The notes below the pieces were generated by a model. That model ran no database searches, had not been told where the DNA came from, and saw nothing but the letters and a program-made list of their open reading frames with translations. The position numbers were made by a program, and so were the translations under genes. This document shows positions 17,203 through 25,765 of a DNA stretch of 64,000 bases, piece by piece; position 1 is the first letter of the stretch; each line of letters begins with the position of its first letter. Source of the stretch: Polaribacter batillariae (GTDB lineage Bacteria; Bacteroidota; Bacteroidia; Flavobacteriales; Flavobacteriaceae); assembly GCF_017498485.1 (NCBI RefSeq), contig NZ_CP071795.1, forward strand, positions 1,674,001-1,738,000. Reading direction: 5' to 3'.

Positions 17203-18624
17203 TTATGATTCTTTAGTGTTCTCTTCTTTATTCTTTAGGGTATCTTCTGTAGAAATTTCTTTCCCTTTTAAATAATCTGGCAACTGCATGCCTGCCATGT
17301 TAAACATTTCTTGCAGTGGTGGCACAGATTTATACATTCCAGAAATAAAGTTAGATGTAGAAGATTTACCGTCTTTTCCTCCTCCATTTTCCCAAACGGT
17401 TATTTTATCAATTTTAATATTTTTAATTGCTTCTGCTTGTGTTTTTACCAATTCTGGCAATTTATCTGCAATTAACAACAGCGCTGCATTTTTAGAATCG
17501 TTACCAGCGGCTTTTACAATTTGATCTAAACCTTGGGCTTGTTTTGTTAAAACTTCATACAAACCTTGGGCTTCTGCCTGCGCTTTAAATAAAATGGCAT
17601 CTGCTTCTCCTCGTGCAATTCTTCTAATATTTTCTGCTCTTGCTTCTGCATCTATTTCTACTTTTCTTTTATCGATTTCTGCAGGAACAATAACATCTGC
17701 TAATTGAGAAGAACGCTCTCTTTCTGCTCTGGCAACTTCTGCTTCTTGCTCTGCTGCATACGATTCTTTTAATGCGTTTGCAGATTGCACTTTTTCTGCG
17801 GCAATTGCTGTACGCTCTGCTTCTGCTTCACGTTGTCTTCTTAAAGAATCGGAATTTGCAACTGCAATTTTTGCTGTATTTTCTCCTTCTACAGCTTGCG
17901 CATTTGCGGCAGCAACTTGACTTCTTTCGTCTTGTAGTGCATTTGCTTCTCCAATAGAACCGTCTCTATTTTTCTCTGCAACCGATTTTCTTGCGGCGTT
18001 AATTGCATGTGCTGCAGCTTCTTTTCCTAATGCTTCTATATAACCAGATTCATCTACAATATCTGTAATATTTACATTAATTAATTTTAAACCTACTTTC
18101 TTTAATTCTGTTTCTACAGATTGAGAAATATTGGTTAAAAACTTATCTCGATCGTTATTAATTTCTTCTATATCCATAGAGGCAACCACCAAACGTAATT
18201 GACCAAAAATAATCTCTTGAGCCAATTCTTGAATATCGTTTTGCGCCAAACCCAATAAACGTTCTGCAGCATTTTGCATAATTCCTGGTTCTGTAGAAAT
18301 ACCAATGGTAAATCTACTTGGCACATTTACACGAATATTCTGTTTAGAGAGTGCGTTTACCAAATTTACTTCAATAGAAATTGGTGTTAAATCTAAAAAC
18401 TCGTAATCTTGAATTACAGGAAAAATAAATGCGGCTCCACCATGAATACATTTGGCAGATTCGCCTCCACCTACTTTACCATACACTACTAAAATTCTAT
18501 CAGAAGGGCATCTTTTGTAGCGTTTTATCATGGCAATTATCAATATAAAAATAAAGAGAATTGCGATTCCTACTCCTATTACACCAGAAAACTGGTTAAT
18601 TTGTAAAATTGTTAAGTTTAGCAT
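17203..18624 (-). CDS. Flotillin-family (SPFH domain) protein
   Basis: 473 residues: an N-terminal membrane helix (about 12-35), the SPFH domain (about 50-220), then a long alanine/glutamate-rich coiled coil (about 230-400; repeats such as EAEVARAERERS), as in bacterial flotillins FloT/YuaG. Flotillins organise membrane microdomains. The gene overlaps the NfeD-like gene by 7 nt, and such pairs are a conserved flotillin/NfeD module. Closed by a terminator. Confidence 0.92.
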   Translation of the reverse strand: MLNLTILQINQFSGVIGVGIAILFIFILIIAMIKRYKRCPSDRILVVYGKVGGGESAKCIHGGAAFIFPVIQDYEFLDLTPISIEVNLVNALSKQNIRVNVPSRFTIGISTEPGIMQNAAERLLGLAQNDIQELAQEIIFGQLRLVVASMDIEEINNDRDKFLTNISQSVETELKKVGLKLINVNITDIVDESGYIEALGKEAAAHAINAARKSVAEKNRDGSIGEANALQDERSQVAAANAQAVEGENTAKIAVANSDSLRRQREAEAERTAIAAEKVQSANALKESYAAEQEAEVARAERERSSQLADVIVPAEIDKRKVEIDAEARAENIRRIARGEADAILFKAQAEAQGLYEVLTKQAQGLDQIVKAAGNDSKNAALLLIADKLPELVKTQAEAIKNIKIDKITVWENGGGKDGKSSTSNFISGMYKSVPPLQEMFNMAGMQLPDYLKGKEISTEDTLKNKEENTKES

Positions 18625-19208
18625 AGTAATTTTGTTTTGTTTTGAGGTTCTATAATTAATATTCCGTTTTCTGTTACAGCTGTAACCACTACAATATTGC
18701 CTTGTATTAAATCGGTTTCGTAGTCTGTAAGGGCGTCTAATTCTCGTAAAGCACCTTGTACTTTTATTTGAACTTTACCCATTCTTGTTCTGTTTGCCCC
18801 TACTGTTAAATAGACTTCTCCAACAGCATTTAAGGCATTGTGCATCTTTAGAGTACCACTAGAAGTTAATTTGCTAATGTAATAGAATAAAGCTGCCATT
18901 ACAAACATCATTAACAACCCACATAGTATAGAAATAATAACTGTGGTAGCTTTTGAGTGGCCTGCATCGATACTAGAAATTCCACTCCAACCAAAAATAG
19001 TAAAAAAAGCAACTAAATTTTTAAATGTAAAAAACTGAAAACCAGCGCCTGTATCTCCTTCTATTTCTGCATCTACATCTCCAATATCATCAGAATCTGC
19101 ACCAATTATTGTTGTTATTAAAACTATTAAAAACATAAAAGTAGCAATTCCTGTAAGTACCCAGTACGTTTTTTCAAAAGAGGTTAACTCTTGAAACCAT
19201 TCCATCAT
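18618..19208 (-). CDS. NfeD-like membrane protein partner of flotillin
   Basis: 196 residues: two to three membrane helices (about 16-38, 65-85, 88-115) and a C-terminal OB-fold domain (about 125-190; VGEVYLTVGANRTRMGKVQIKVQ split), typical of NfeD-like proteins encoded next to SPFH proteins. An acidic loop (DSDDIGDVDAEIEGDTG) lies between the helices. It overlaps the flotillin start, indicating translational coupling. Its leader is nearly identical to that of the gene at 35262. Confidence 0.85.
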   Translation of the reverse strand: MMEWFQELTSFEKTYWVLTGIATFMFLIVLITTIIGADSDDIGDVDAEIEGDTGAGFQFFTFKNLVAFFTIFGWSGISSIDAGHSKATTVIISILCGLLMMFVMAALFYYISKLTSSGTLKMHNALNAVGEVYLTVGANRTRMGKVQIKVQGALRELDALTDYETDLIQGNIVVVTAVTENGILIIEPQNKTKLLC

Positions 19209-19263
19209 AATAGTTCGTTTTTAAAGTGAATAAATATAGCGTTTCAGACTAAATAAAATGACT

Positions 19264-20502
19264 TTATCGAGTCAATAAAACAGAAACAGCATTTCCGCCA
19301 AAGCCAACAGCATTTACCAAGATTCTAGTAAGACGTTTGGGAGTTGGTTGTTTTTTTGAAAATGGGACAGGTATTGCTTTTTGATGTTGCAACATTAATA
19401 ATGCTAATTCTAGACTTAACATTCCTGAAGCTCCAAAAGTATGTCCGAGTTTCCACTTATTAGTAGTTAAGAATGGTATTTTGTTACAAAATATTTTAGA
19501 AATTGCATTTATTTCAGAAACATCTCCTTTAATAGTTCCTGGTGCATGCATTACAATTGCATCAATTGCATCTGGTGAAATTTCTCCCAAAGCCATTTTC
19601 ATTGATTTTTGAAAACATACTGCATCTGTAGAAATCGATGTATTGTGTTTTAAAACTTCCGTAGCAAAACCAACTCCAATAATTTTAGCCATTGCATTTT
19701 CTACAGTTCCTTTTTCTAAACAAATAGCAGCAGCGCCTTCACCCAAAACCATTGTATTTTGTGCCTTTTTTAAATCGAAAGATTTACAAGGATAAGGGCT
19801 ACTTGTCATTTCGGGCGCAGCCGAGAAATCTTTTTTATTTTGATAAGATTCTAATTTAACCTCTTGCTTCGCATACACTTTTAAAGCTTGCATTTGTGCA
19901 ATGGTAAAATCGGTTAACGCAGCTTCGCTTCCGCCAACTAAAAATTTATTAGACATTCCTGCATTTATCCAAGCAACACCATTTAATAACGAGTGCAATG
20001 CTGTAGAACAGGTAATAGAATGCGATATTTCTGGGCCTTTAGTTTGTAAATCGTGTGCAATCCAAGAAGAAATATTTCCTAAAGTGGTCGTTGGAGAACT
20101 TAAGGTTGATGATTTTTGGGTCTCTAAAAACTCTTTATGGTATTTTTCAAATAATGAAGTTGCACCTCTTGACGAACCAAAGTTAACACCAAAATCTCTG
20201 TCTTTAACTTTACCAATGTGTTTTTTATTTGTCCAATTTGCATTTTTTACAGCCTCTCTAGAAACAAAAATGGCAAATAGAACAGCATCGTCTAAATTTC
20301 GATATTTAGCATCTGAGTTTTTTAGAGCTGCAATTTTTTGCTGATTTTCTGCTGAAATTTGCCCAACAAAAACGGGCTTTCCATTGAATTCTCTTGTTGA
20401 CAAAAAATGATTATCAGTTAAGTAATTTTGCCATATTTCTTCTAAATTACTTCCTAAAGCAGAAATTGAAGCGATGGATGTTATTGAGATTGGTTGTTTC
20501 AA
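19264..20502 (-). CDS. Beta-ketoacyl-[ACP] synthase family protein
   Basis: 412 residues from a TTG start (MKQPISITSIASISALGSN). The thiolase fold has the condensing triad: active Cys165 in HSITCSTALHSLL, His in MHAPGTIKGD and His in KWKLGHTFGASG. The triad is complete, so it should be catalytically competent. It lies between bioB and bioA, and such synthases often neighbour biotin genes in flavobacteria, which suggests but does not prove a role in making the pimeloyl precursor. It carries an unusual in-frame palindrome (19804-19832, encoding KDFSAAPEMTSS). Confidence 0.88.
   Translation of the reverse strand: MKQPISITSIASISALGSNLEEIWQNYLTDNHFLSTREFNGKPVFVGQISAENQQKIAALKNSDAKYRNLDDAVLFAIFVSREAVKNANWTNKKHIGKVKDRDFGVNFGSSRGATSLFEKYHKEFLETQKSSTLSSPTTTLGNISSWIAHDLQTKGPEISHSITCSTALHSLLNGVAWINAGMSNKFLVGGSEAALTDFTIAQMQALKVYAKQEVKLESYQNKKDFSAAPEMTSSPYPCKSFDLKKAQNTMVLGEGAAAICLEKGTVENAMAKIIGVGFATEVLKHNTSISTDAVCFQKSMKMALGEISPDAIDAIVMHAPGTIKGDVSEINAISKIFCNKIPFLTTNKWKLGHTFGASGMLSLELALLMLQHQKAIPVPFSKKQPTPKRLTRILVNAVGFGGNAVSVLLTR
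19804..19832. repeat. Dispersed palindromic repeat embedded in a coding sequence
   Basis: TGTCATTTCGGGCGCAGCC followed by GAGAAATCTT is an imperfect hairpin of the same family as the intergenic 24859-24881 copy (core CGRGCGCAGYCGA). Here it is translated in frame within the ketosynthase. Confidence 0.6.
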
Positions 20503-20573
20503 AACATTATATTTTCTACAAAAATAAACCATCTAAAATTTAATTAGATTACTTTATTCTGAAAAAAAACAAA

Positions 20574-20581
20574 TATCTTTA
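20574..20581 (+). promoter_or_regulatory. Candidate -7 box for the Coa1-family gene
   Basis: TATCTTTA lies 19 nt before the ATG at 20601, in the spacer divergent from the ketosynthase. Confidence 0.4.
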
Positions 20582-20600
20582 TTTTCTCAAAAAAATAAAG

Positions 20601-21044
20601 ATGGAAGAAATAGCACAAAAAAATTGGTTTCAACGCAATTGGATGTGGGCAGTGCCTGTTGGCGGTTGTGGTTGTGGCTGTATTGCAGTTATTTTATTTT
20701 TTGTTTTTGGAATTGGTGCTACATTTTTCGGAATTTCAAAAATATTTGAAGAATCTATTCCTATTAAATACGCAACAGAATTAGCGAAAAACAACCCAAA
20801 AGTGGTAGCTACTTTGGGCGATTCTATCGAAACTTATGGAATGCCTTCTGGAAATATATCTTTAAATAATAATGATGGAGAGATTGATTTTTCCATTCCA
20901 ATAAAAGGTTTAAAAGATAAAGGAACATTAGTTGTAAAAGGAATTAAAATAGATGGAAAATGGATATATGAAGATTTGTATGTGTCTATAAAAAACAGCC
21001 AAGAACAAATTAATTTACTCGAAAAAACAACTGAAGATTTTTAA
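20601..21044 (+). CDS. Cytochrome-oxidase assembly factor Coa1-family protein
   Basis: 147 residues: a glycine/cysteine-rich turn (VGGCGCGCIAV) leads into one membrane helix, then a soluble domain with KNNPKVVATLGDSIETYGMP and GKWIYEDLYVSI, the pattern of the Coa1/Tim21-like family. In mitochondria Coa1 helps assemble cytochrome oxidase; the bacterial role is unestablished. It is monocistronic, sitting on the opposite strand between biotin genes, so functional linkage to biotin is not implied. Confidence 0.75.
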   Translation: MEEIAQKNWFQRNWMWAVPVGGCGCGCIAVILFFVFGIGATFFGISKIFEESIPIKYATELAKNNPKVVATLGDSIETYGMPSGNISLNNNDGEIDFSIPIKGLKDKGTLVVKGIKIDGKWIYEDLYVSIKNSQEQINLLEKTTEDF

Positions 21045-21123
21045 GGTTTTTCCTGTCCTACAAGGTTTTTATAACACTCCTGAAAGATCTCTATAATCTT
21101 CTTACAAGATTTATAAATTTTCT

Positions 21124-21146
21124 TGCAAGGTTTTTAAAACCTTGTA
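21124..21146. repeat. Palindrome in the bioA downstream spacer
   Basis: TGCAAGGTTTT and AAAACCTTGTA form an imperfect hairpin inside a 237-bp spacer. Several decayed AAGGTTTT-type motifs surround it (21055-21195). It may serve as a terminator for the Coa1 gene or bioA. Confidence 0.5.
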
Positions 21147-21281
21147 GGTATAAAAAAAACACCTTCCCTAACCCTAAAAAGGTTTTTAAACCCTTTTCGA
21201 GTTGATTTTATAATGAAATAGAAAAGATTTATTTCGGTAATTTCAAACAAGAAAATAGATTCGTAAAAGGTACTAAACGTC

Positions 21282-22547
21282 TTAAACAATTTCTAAACTA
21301 GCTTCAATTGTGTGATATACTTTTTGCAATTCTTCGTCTGTAATTACATAAGGTGGTTGTATGTAAATCGTGTTTCCTAACGGACGTAAAAACACACCTC
21401 TTTCCATAAAAAAATGTAATAATTTTTCTCGTAAATCGCCATATCTTTCCATTTTTGTATTTAAGTCTAATGCAAAAATAACACCTTTAGAACGCGCTGT
21501 TTTTACTTTTGGATGTTGTTGTATTCGTTCTTTAAAAATTGTATGTGAAGCCGAAATTCTAACAATATTTTGCTGAATTTTAGTTGTTTGTAGCAATGTT
21601 ATTGCTGCATTTGCGGCACTACAAGCTATTGGATTTCCTGAATATGTGTGGCAATGGAAAAAACCTTTTGCCATTTCGTTACTAAGAAAAGCATTGTAAA
21701 TTTTTTCGGTACAAGAAGTAATGGCTAAAGGTACTAAACCACCTGTTAACGCCTTACTTAAACAAATTATATCGGGTTTTGTATCGATAAAATCGGATGC
21801 GAAGTGGCTTCCTGTTTTTCCAAAACCAGTCATCACTTCATCTGCAATTGTTAAAATATTTTCAGATTTCAAAAACTTTAAAATCTCGTTTAATCCTATT
21901 GCATCGTAAATTTTCATTCCTGCAGCACCTTGAATGATTGGTTCGTAAATAAAACCTGCAATTTTATTATTTTTTACATACTCTTTTAAAGTTGCAATAA
22001 TTTCTGGATGATTTTTTCTATCTGGAACCGGAATTCGTTTTACTTCCATTAAAAAATCTTCAAAAGGACCATTATAAACCGACAAACCAGAAACAGACAT
22101 TGCACCGAAAGTATCTCCATGAAAACCGTTTTCGAAAGCAATAAAAGTGTTGCGCTTTTCATTTAAATTAAAATAGTACTGTAATGCCATTTTAATTCCT
22201 GCCTCTACAGCTGTAGAACCATTGTCGTTAAAAAATATTCTATTTTGGTTTTTAGGTAGAATTTTAATTAATTCTTCTGATAATTTTACGGCTGGTTCGT
22301 GTGTAAAATCGCTAAACATTACTTGGTCTAACGTTTGCATTTGTTGATAAACTTTGCGTGTTATAAAGTTGTTGCAATGCCCAAACATACAGGTGTACCA
22401 AGAGGAAATAGCATCGATATATTCGTTGCCTTTTTCGTCGGTTAAAATGCATCCTTTTGCTTTTACAATGGCTAAACTATCTGGATTTAATTGGTGCTGT
22501 TTTAACGGATGCCAAAGATGTTTTTTATCTCTTTCTTGTAAAGTCAT
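21282..22547 (-). CDS. bioA: Adenosylmethionine-8-amino-7-oxononanoate aminotransferase
   Basis: PLP-dependent class III aminotransferase making 7,8-diaminopelargonate (DAPA) from KAPA with SAM as amino donor. Visible are HLWHPLKQH at the start, the SSWYTCMFGH segment, the ADEVMTGFGKTG motif (Asp holding the PLP pyridine) and the PLP Lys in CLSKALTGG. The length of 421 aa is normal. The ATG overlaps the bioD stop by 1 nt, indicating coupling in the bioF-bioD-bioA operon. Confidence 0.96.
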   Translation of the reverse strand: MTLQERDKKHLWHPLKQHQLNPDSLAIVKAKGCILTDEKGNEYIDAISSWYTCMFGHCNNFITRKVYQQMQTLDQVMFSDFTHEPAVKLSEELIKILPKNQNRIFFNDNGSTAVEAGIKMALQYYFNLNEKRNTFIAFENGFHGDTFGAMSVSGLSVYNGPFEDFLMEVKRIPVPDRKNHPEIIATLKEYVKNNKIAGFIYEPIIQGAAGMKIYDAIGLNEILKFLKSENILTIADEVMTGFGKTGSHFASDFIDTKPDIICLSKALTGGLVPLAITSCTEKIYNAFLSNEMAKGFFHCHTYSGNPIACSAANAAITLLQTTKIQQNIVRISASHTIFKERIQQHPKVKTARSKGVIFALDLNTKMERYGDLREKLLHFFMERGVFLRPLGNTIYIQPPYVITDEELQKVYHTIEASLEIV

Positions 22548-23161
22548 TATAGCTTTTCTTTAAACTTTTCGGCATATTCTTTAATTACATTTTTATCGAA
22601 ATATGGCTCTTCATCAATACGTCCAATAATATTGGCTTTTGTTATTTTTTTAATAACATCTTCGGTTGTTTTATGTTCTTCTCCAGAAAAAATAATAGCC
22701 ACCTCAAACCCTTTTTCTTGCAGTAATTTTACTGTTAACAGGGTGTGATTTATGCTTCCTAAATAATGACGAGAAACTACAATTACTTTGTATTCTGGTA
22801 AAATAATATCTAAAATAGTTTTAGAATTATTTAAAGGAACTAACAAACCACCTGCGCCTTCAATAACTAAATTGTTGTTAGTTTTTGGTACTTTTATTTC
22901 TGATAGTTTAATGGCAATACCATCAATTTTTGCAGCTGCATGTGGACTCATGGGCGTTTTTAACGCATAAGAATTGAGATGAAAAACAGATTTTGAGTTA
23001 GAAATAAACTGTTTCACTTTATGGGTATCAGAATTTTCTAATTCACCAGCTTGTACAGGTTTCCAATAATCTGCCTCTAAAGCTTCTGTTATTATTGCTG
23101 CTGCAACTGTTTTGCCAACTTCCGTAGAAATTCCTGTGATAAAATATTTTTTTTGATTCAT
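22547..23161 (-). CDS. bioD: ATP-dependent dethiobiotin synthetase
   Basis: Closes the ureido ring of dethiobiotin from DAPA, CO2 and ATP. The P-loop is ITGISTEVGKTVAAA (about residues 8-20), followed by YWKPVQAG and the VIEGAGGLLVPLN motif. The length of 204 aa is in the usual range. It lies between bioF (34 nt) and bioA (1-nt overlap), so it is the middle gene of the operon. Confidence 0.95.
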   Translation of the reverse strand: MNQKKYFITGISTEVGKTVAAAIITEALEADYWKPVQAGELENSDTHKVKQFISNSKSVFHLNSYALKTPMSPHAAAKIDGIAIKLSEIKVPKTNNNLVIEGAGGLLVPLNNSKTILDIILPEYKVIVVSRHYLGSINHTLLTVKLLQEKGFEVAIIFSGEEHKTTEDVIKKITKANIIGRIDEEPYFDKNVIKEYAEKFKEKL

Positions 23162-23195
23162 TTTTTATGTTTTACCTAAAAAAGTATTTTAAATT

Positions 23196-24347
23196 TTAAT
23201 TAAATTTACTCAACAAATGTAATACATTACGAATTTCTTCTTTAGAATTGTACGAATGTAAGCAAAATCGCAAACGCTCTTTATTTTCTGGTACTGTTGG
23301 CGATAAAATGGCTTTTACATCAAACCCTTTTTCTTGAAATTTTCTTGAAATTTTCTTTACTTTCTCGTTTCCAGAAATTACACAACAGTGAATTGCTGAA
23401 TTGCTATTTATAAAACGATTCTTTAATTCTAATTTTTGAACTTCTGCTTTAAAAAATGCAATGTTCTCGTTGAGTTTTTGTGAGTATTTAGCTTGTTGTA
23501 ACATTTTTTGATAAGCACTATAAATCGTTGCCAAAGAATGAGGAGACAAAGCGGTTGTGTAAATAAAACTACGAGCAAAATTCACCAAATATTCTTGTAG
23601 ATTTTTGCTTCCTAAAATAGCGGCTCCATGGCAACCCAATGCTTTTCCAAAGGTTACAATTCTGGCAAAAACAGCTTTTTGTAAAGCTAATTCTTCAACA
23701 AGTCCACAACCGTTTTTACCAAAAACACCGATTGAATGTGCTTCATCTACAATTAAAAAGACGTCGTGTTTTTCGCAAATTTTAGTCATCTTTATAAAAT
23801 CGGGCGAATCTCCATCCATTGAAAAAACAGCTTCTGTAACAACATAAATTTCGGTTTCTTTTGTTTTTGATTGCGCTCGAACAGACAAAATATGTTTTTC
23901 TAAATCTTCTAAATTGTTGTGCGAAAATTTAAAAGATTTTGCATTTGATAATCGAATTCCGTCTCGAATGGATGCATGCGAAAACTCGTCATATAAAATA
24001 ACGTCTCCACGTTGTGGAACAGAAGAAAAAAAACCAATATTGGCATCGTAACCAGAATTGAAGATAATGGCAGATTCTGTTTGATGAAATGTGCTTAAAA
24101 ACGACTCGACATGTTCATATAAAAAATGGTTTCCAGACAATAATCTACTTCCTGTGGCTCCATTTTGTTGGGTGTTTTTAGCTAGTAAAAATTGATGTGT
24201 TTTATTAAAAATTTCTTCAGATTTTGCAAAACCTAGATAATCATTAGAAGAAAAATCGACCAAATTAGATGATTTCTTTAACCTTCGTAAAGAATTATTT
24301 TGTGTACGAAAATCAATTTTTGTTTTTAATTTTTTCGGAAATTTCAT
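23196..24347 (-). CDS. bioF: 8-amino-7-oxononanoate synthase-type aminotransferase
   Basis: PLP enzyme condensing pimeloyl-thioester with alanine to give KAPA. Visible are NDYLGFA, GSRLLSGNHFLYEH, DEAHSIGVFGKNGCG and the PLP lysine in TFGKALGCHGAAI. I choose ATG at 24347 (383 aa) over an upstream TTG at 24365, because the TATTTTTG box lies between them. It is first in the bioFDA operon. Alpha-oxoamine synthases are a wide family, but the operon settles BioF. Confidence 0.94.
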   Translation of the reverse strand: MKFPKKLKTKIDFRTQNNSLRRLKKSSNLVDFSSNDYLGFAKSEEIFNKTHQFLLAKNTQQNGATGSRLLSGNHFLYEHVESFLSTFHQTESAIIFNSGYDANIGFFSSVPQRGDVILYDEFSHASIRDGIRLSNAKSFKFSHNNLEDLEKHILSVRAQSKTKETEIYVVTEAVFSMDGDSPDFIKMTKICEKHDVFLIVDEAHSIGVFGKNGCGLVEELALQKAVFARIVTFGKALGCHGAAILGSKNLQEYLVNFARSFIYTTALSPHSLATIYSAYQKMLQQAKYSQKLNENIAFFKAEVQKLELKNRFINSNSAIHCCVISGNEKVKKISRKFQEKGFDVKAILSPTVPENKERLRFCLHSYNSKEEIRNVLHLLSKFN

Positions 24348-24352
24348 CAATA

Positions 24353-24360
24353 CAAAAATA
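24353..24360 (-). promoter_or_regulatory. -7 box 5 nt before the bioF ATG (leaderless type)
   Basis: On the minus strand TATTTTTG is an exact TAnnTTTG match ending 5 nt before ATG. Confidence 0.45.
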
Positions 24361-24371
24361 GACAAAAATTA

Positions 24372-24379
24372 GTACCTTT
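24372..24379 (+). promoter_or_regulatory. Candidate -7 box for umuD
   Basis: TACCTTTA lies 36 nt before the ATG at 24416, in the 68-bp divergent spacer with bioF. Confidence 0.35.
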
Positions 24380-24415
24380 ACCGAAATCAATTATAAAAGA
24401 TAATCTTAGTTTGTA

Positions 24416-24844
24416 ATGCCCGAGAATCTTATTTTTTTCAATCCAAAACCCTCTACAATAAGTGGTGCCATTTTAATAGATACTGGTATTTCTGCAGGTT
24501 TTCCTATTCCTTCTGGAGATTTTGAAGAAGAAAAAGTTTCTTTAGATGAAGAATTAATCAAAAACAAAAACAGTACTTTTTTTGCAAAAGTAAAAGGACA
24601 ATCGATGATTAATGCAGGTTTAAACAACAACGATTTATTAGTAATTGATAGAAGTTTAGAACCGACTGATAAGAAAATTGCCGTTTGTTATGTCGATGGA
24701 GAATTTACGGTAAAACGACTAAGAGTACAAAATAACGAAGTTTGGTTACAACCAGAAAACCCAGATTATCCGATTATAAAAATTACAGAAGAAAATAATT
24801 TTATTATTTGGGGAATTGTAACAAACGTAATTAAAAAAGTATAA
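24416..24844 (+). CDS. umuD: UmuD-like translesion/SOS self-cleaving protein
   Basis: 142 residues of the S24 LexA/UmuD family without a DNA-binding domain. The Ala27-Gly28 cleavage site is in ISAGFPIPSGD, the catalytic Ser63 in KGQSMINAGL and the Lys100 in EFTVKRLRV, so the Ser-Lys dyad is intact. UmuD is normally encoded next to umuC, its Y-family polymerase partner; none follows here, as the next gene is a Bax1-family membrane protein. No SOS box was identifiable. Divergent from bioF. Confidence 0.9.
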   Translation: MPENLIFFNPKPSTISGAILIDTGISAGFPIPSGDFEEEKVSLDEELIKNKNSTFFAKVKGQSMINAGLNNNDLLVIDRSLEPTDKKIAVCYVDGEFTVKRLRVQNNEVWLQPENPDYPIIKITEENNFIIWGIVTNVIKKV

Positions 24845-24858
24845 ATAATAACTTAATA

Positions 24859-24881
24859 GACTTTCGACTGCGCTCGAGAAA
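24859..24881. repeat. Dispersed palindromic repeat copy (intergenic)
   Basis: GACTTTCGACTGCGCTCGAG plus AAA shares the CGA-CTGCGC-TCGAG core, in reverse orientation, with the copy inside the ketosynthase gene. Confidence 0.5.
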
Positions 24882-24907
24882 ATATTTTTAACTAAAATTA
24901 AAATCCT

Positions 24908-25608
24908 ATGGAAAACACCTTTGAAAACAAACTACTTTTAGCACAAGCAACAGACCAAGTTCGTGTAGATTTTTACAAAAAAACATACACGCATGTTGCT
25001 GGCGGAATCTTATTATTTATTCTTTTCGAATATCTTTTATTACAAAGTGATGCCCTTGTAGAGTTTATGCTTTCGATGACACAAGGCTGGAAATGGCTAG
25101 TAATGCTAGGTGGTTTTATGTTTATAACCAATTACGCCGAAAGTACTGCTTTAAAAACTGCAGACAAAAACAAACAATATTTAGCCTATGCCATTTACAT
25201 TTTTGCTGAGGCAATTATTTTTGTACCTCTTTTATATATGGCAATTGTTTACACAGAAAGTTACGATTTACTGCAACAGGCTACCATTGTTACTTTGGGT
25301 TTATTTATTGGTATTTCTTCGATTGTTTTTATCACAAAAAAAGATTTTTCTTTTATAAAATCTGGCTTAACAGTTGGGTTTTTATTGCCATTGGTTTAAT
25401 TATTGCCGGAAGTTTGTTTGGTTTTAACTTAGGTTTGTGGTTCTCGGTTGGAATGTGTGTTTTGGCTGGTGGCGCTATTTTATACCAAACTTCTAATTTG
25501 GTAAACAAATTCGGCACAGAAGATTATATTCCTGCAGCATTGGGTTTATTTGCTTCTTTAATGTTGCTTTTTTGGTATGTATTATCGATTTTTATGTCTA
25601 GAGATTAA
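24908..25608 (+). pseudogene. Bax inhibitor-1/YccA-family membrane protein gene with a one-base frameshift
   Basis: The first frame (24908-25402, 163 aa) contains four or five membrane helices and ends at ...SGLTVGFLLPLV. The second (to 25608) continues as LIIAGSLFGFNLGLWFSVGM...NLVNKF, which is the normal C-terminal half of this family (GAILYQTSNL). Adding one T to the T5 run at 25379-25383 gives a continuous protein of about 233 residues. The family is implicated in membrane stress and calcium leak. Sequencing error is a strong alternative to inactivation. A good terminator follows. Confidence 0.75.
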
Positions 25609-25632
25609 GGCACTTTTTTTATAATTTTAAAG

Positions 25633-25664
25633 AAAATCAGTACTTTTTAGTGCTGATTTTTTTT
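25633..25664 (+). terminator. Rho-independent terminator
   Basis: AAAATCAGTACT pairs imperfectly with AGTGCTGATTTT, followed by T8. It lies 25 nt after the Bax1-family stop. Confidence 0.85.
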
Positions 25665-25676
25665 GGGTTGAAACTA

Positions 25677-25720
25677 AAATATTATTAATAAATAATATTT
25701 TATTATTGTTTATCAATAAT
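25677..25720. promoter_or_regulatory. Two inverted repeats upstream of the DUF2975 operon, possible operators
   Basis: AAATATTATT-aata-AATAATATTT (25677-25700) and ATTATTG-tttat-CAATAAT (25702-25720) are perfect inverted repeats. The second overlaps the predicted -33 element, as expected of a repressor site. The operon encodes an HTH regulator. Confidence 0.45.
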
Positions 25721-25735
25721 TTTTATATATTTTTG
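25706..25735 (+). promoter_or_regulatory. Promoter of the DUF2975 operon
   Basis: TTG (25706-25708), a 19-nt spacer and TATTTTTG (25728-25735) match the Bacteroidota -33/-7 consensus in sequence and spacing. The box lies 31 nt before the ATG at 25766. Confidence 0.6.
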
Positions 25736-25765
25736 TTATCGTTAAACAATAATAAATTTATTCTG

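Noticed and set aside
17288..17957. Plus-strand frames across flotillin
   Set aside because: Low-complexity leucine-rich shadows of the alanine/glutamate-rich coiled coil.
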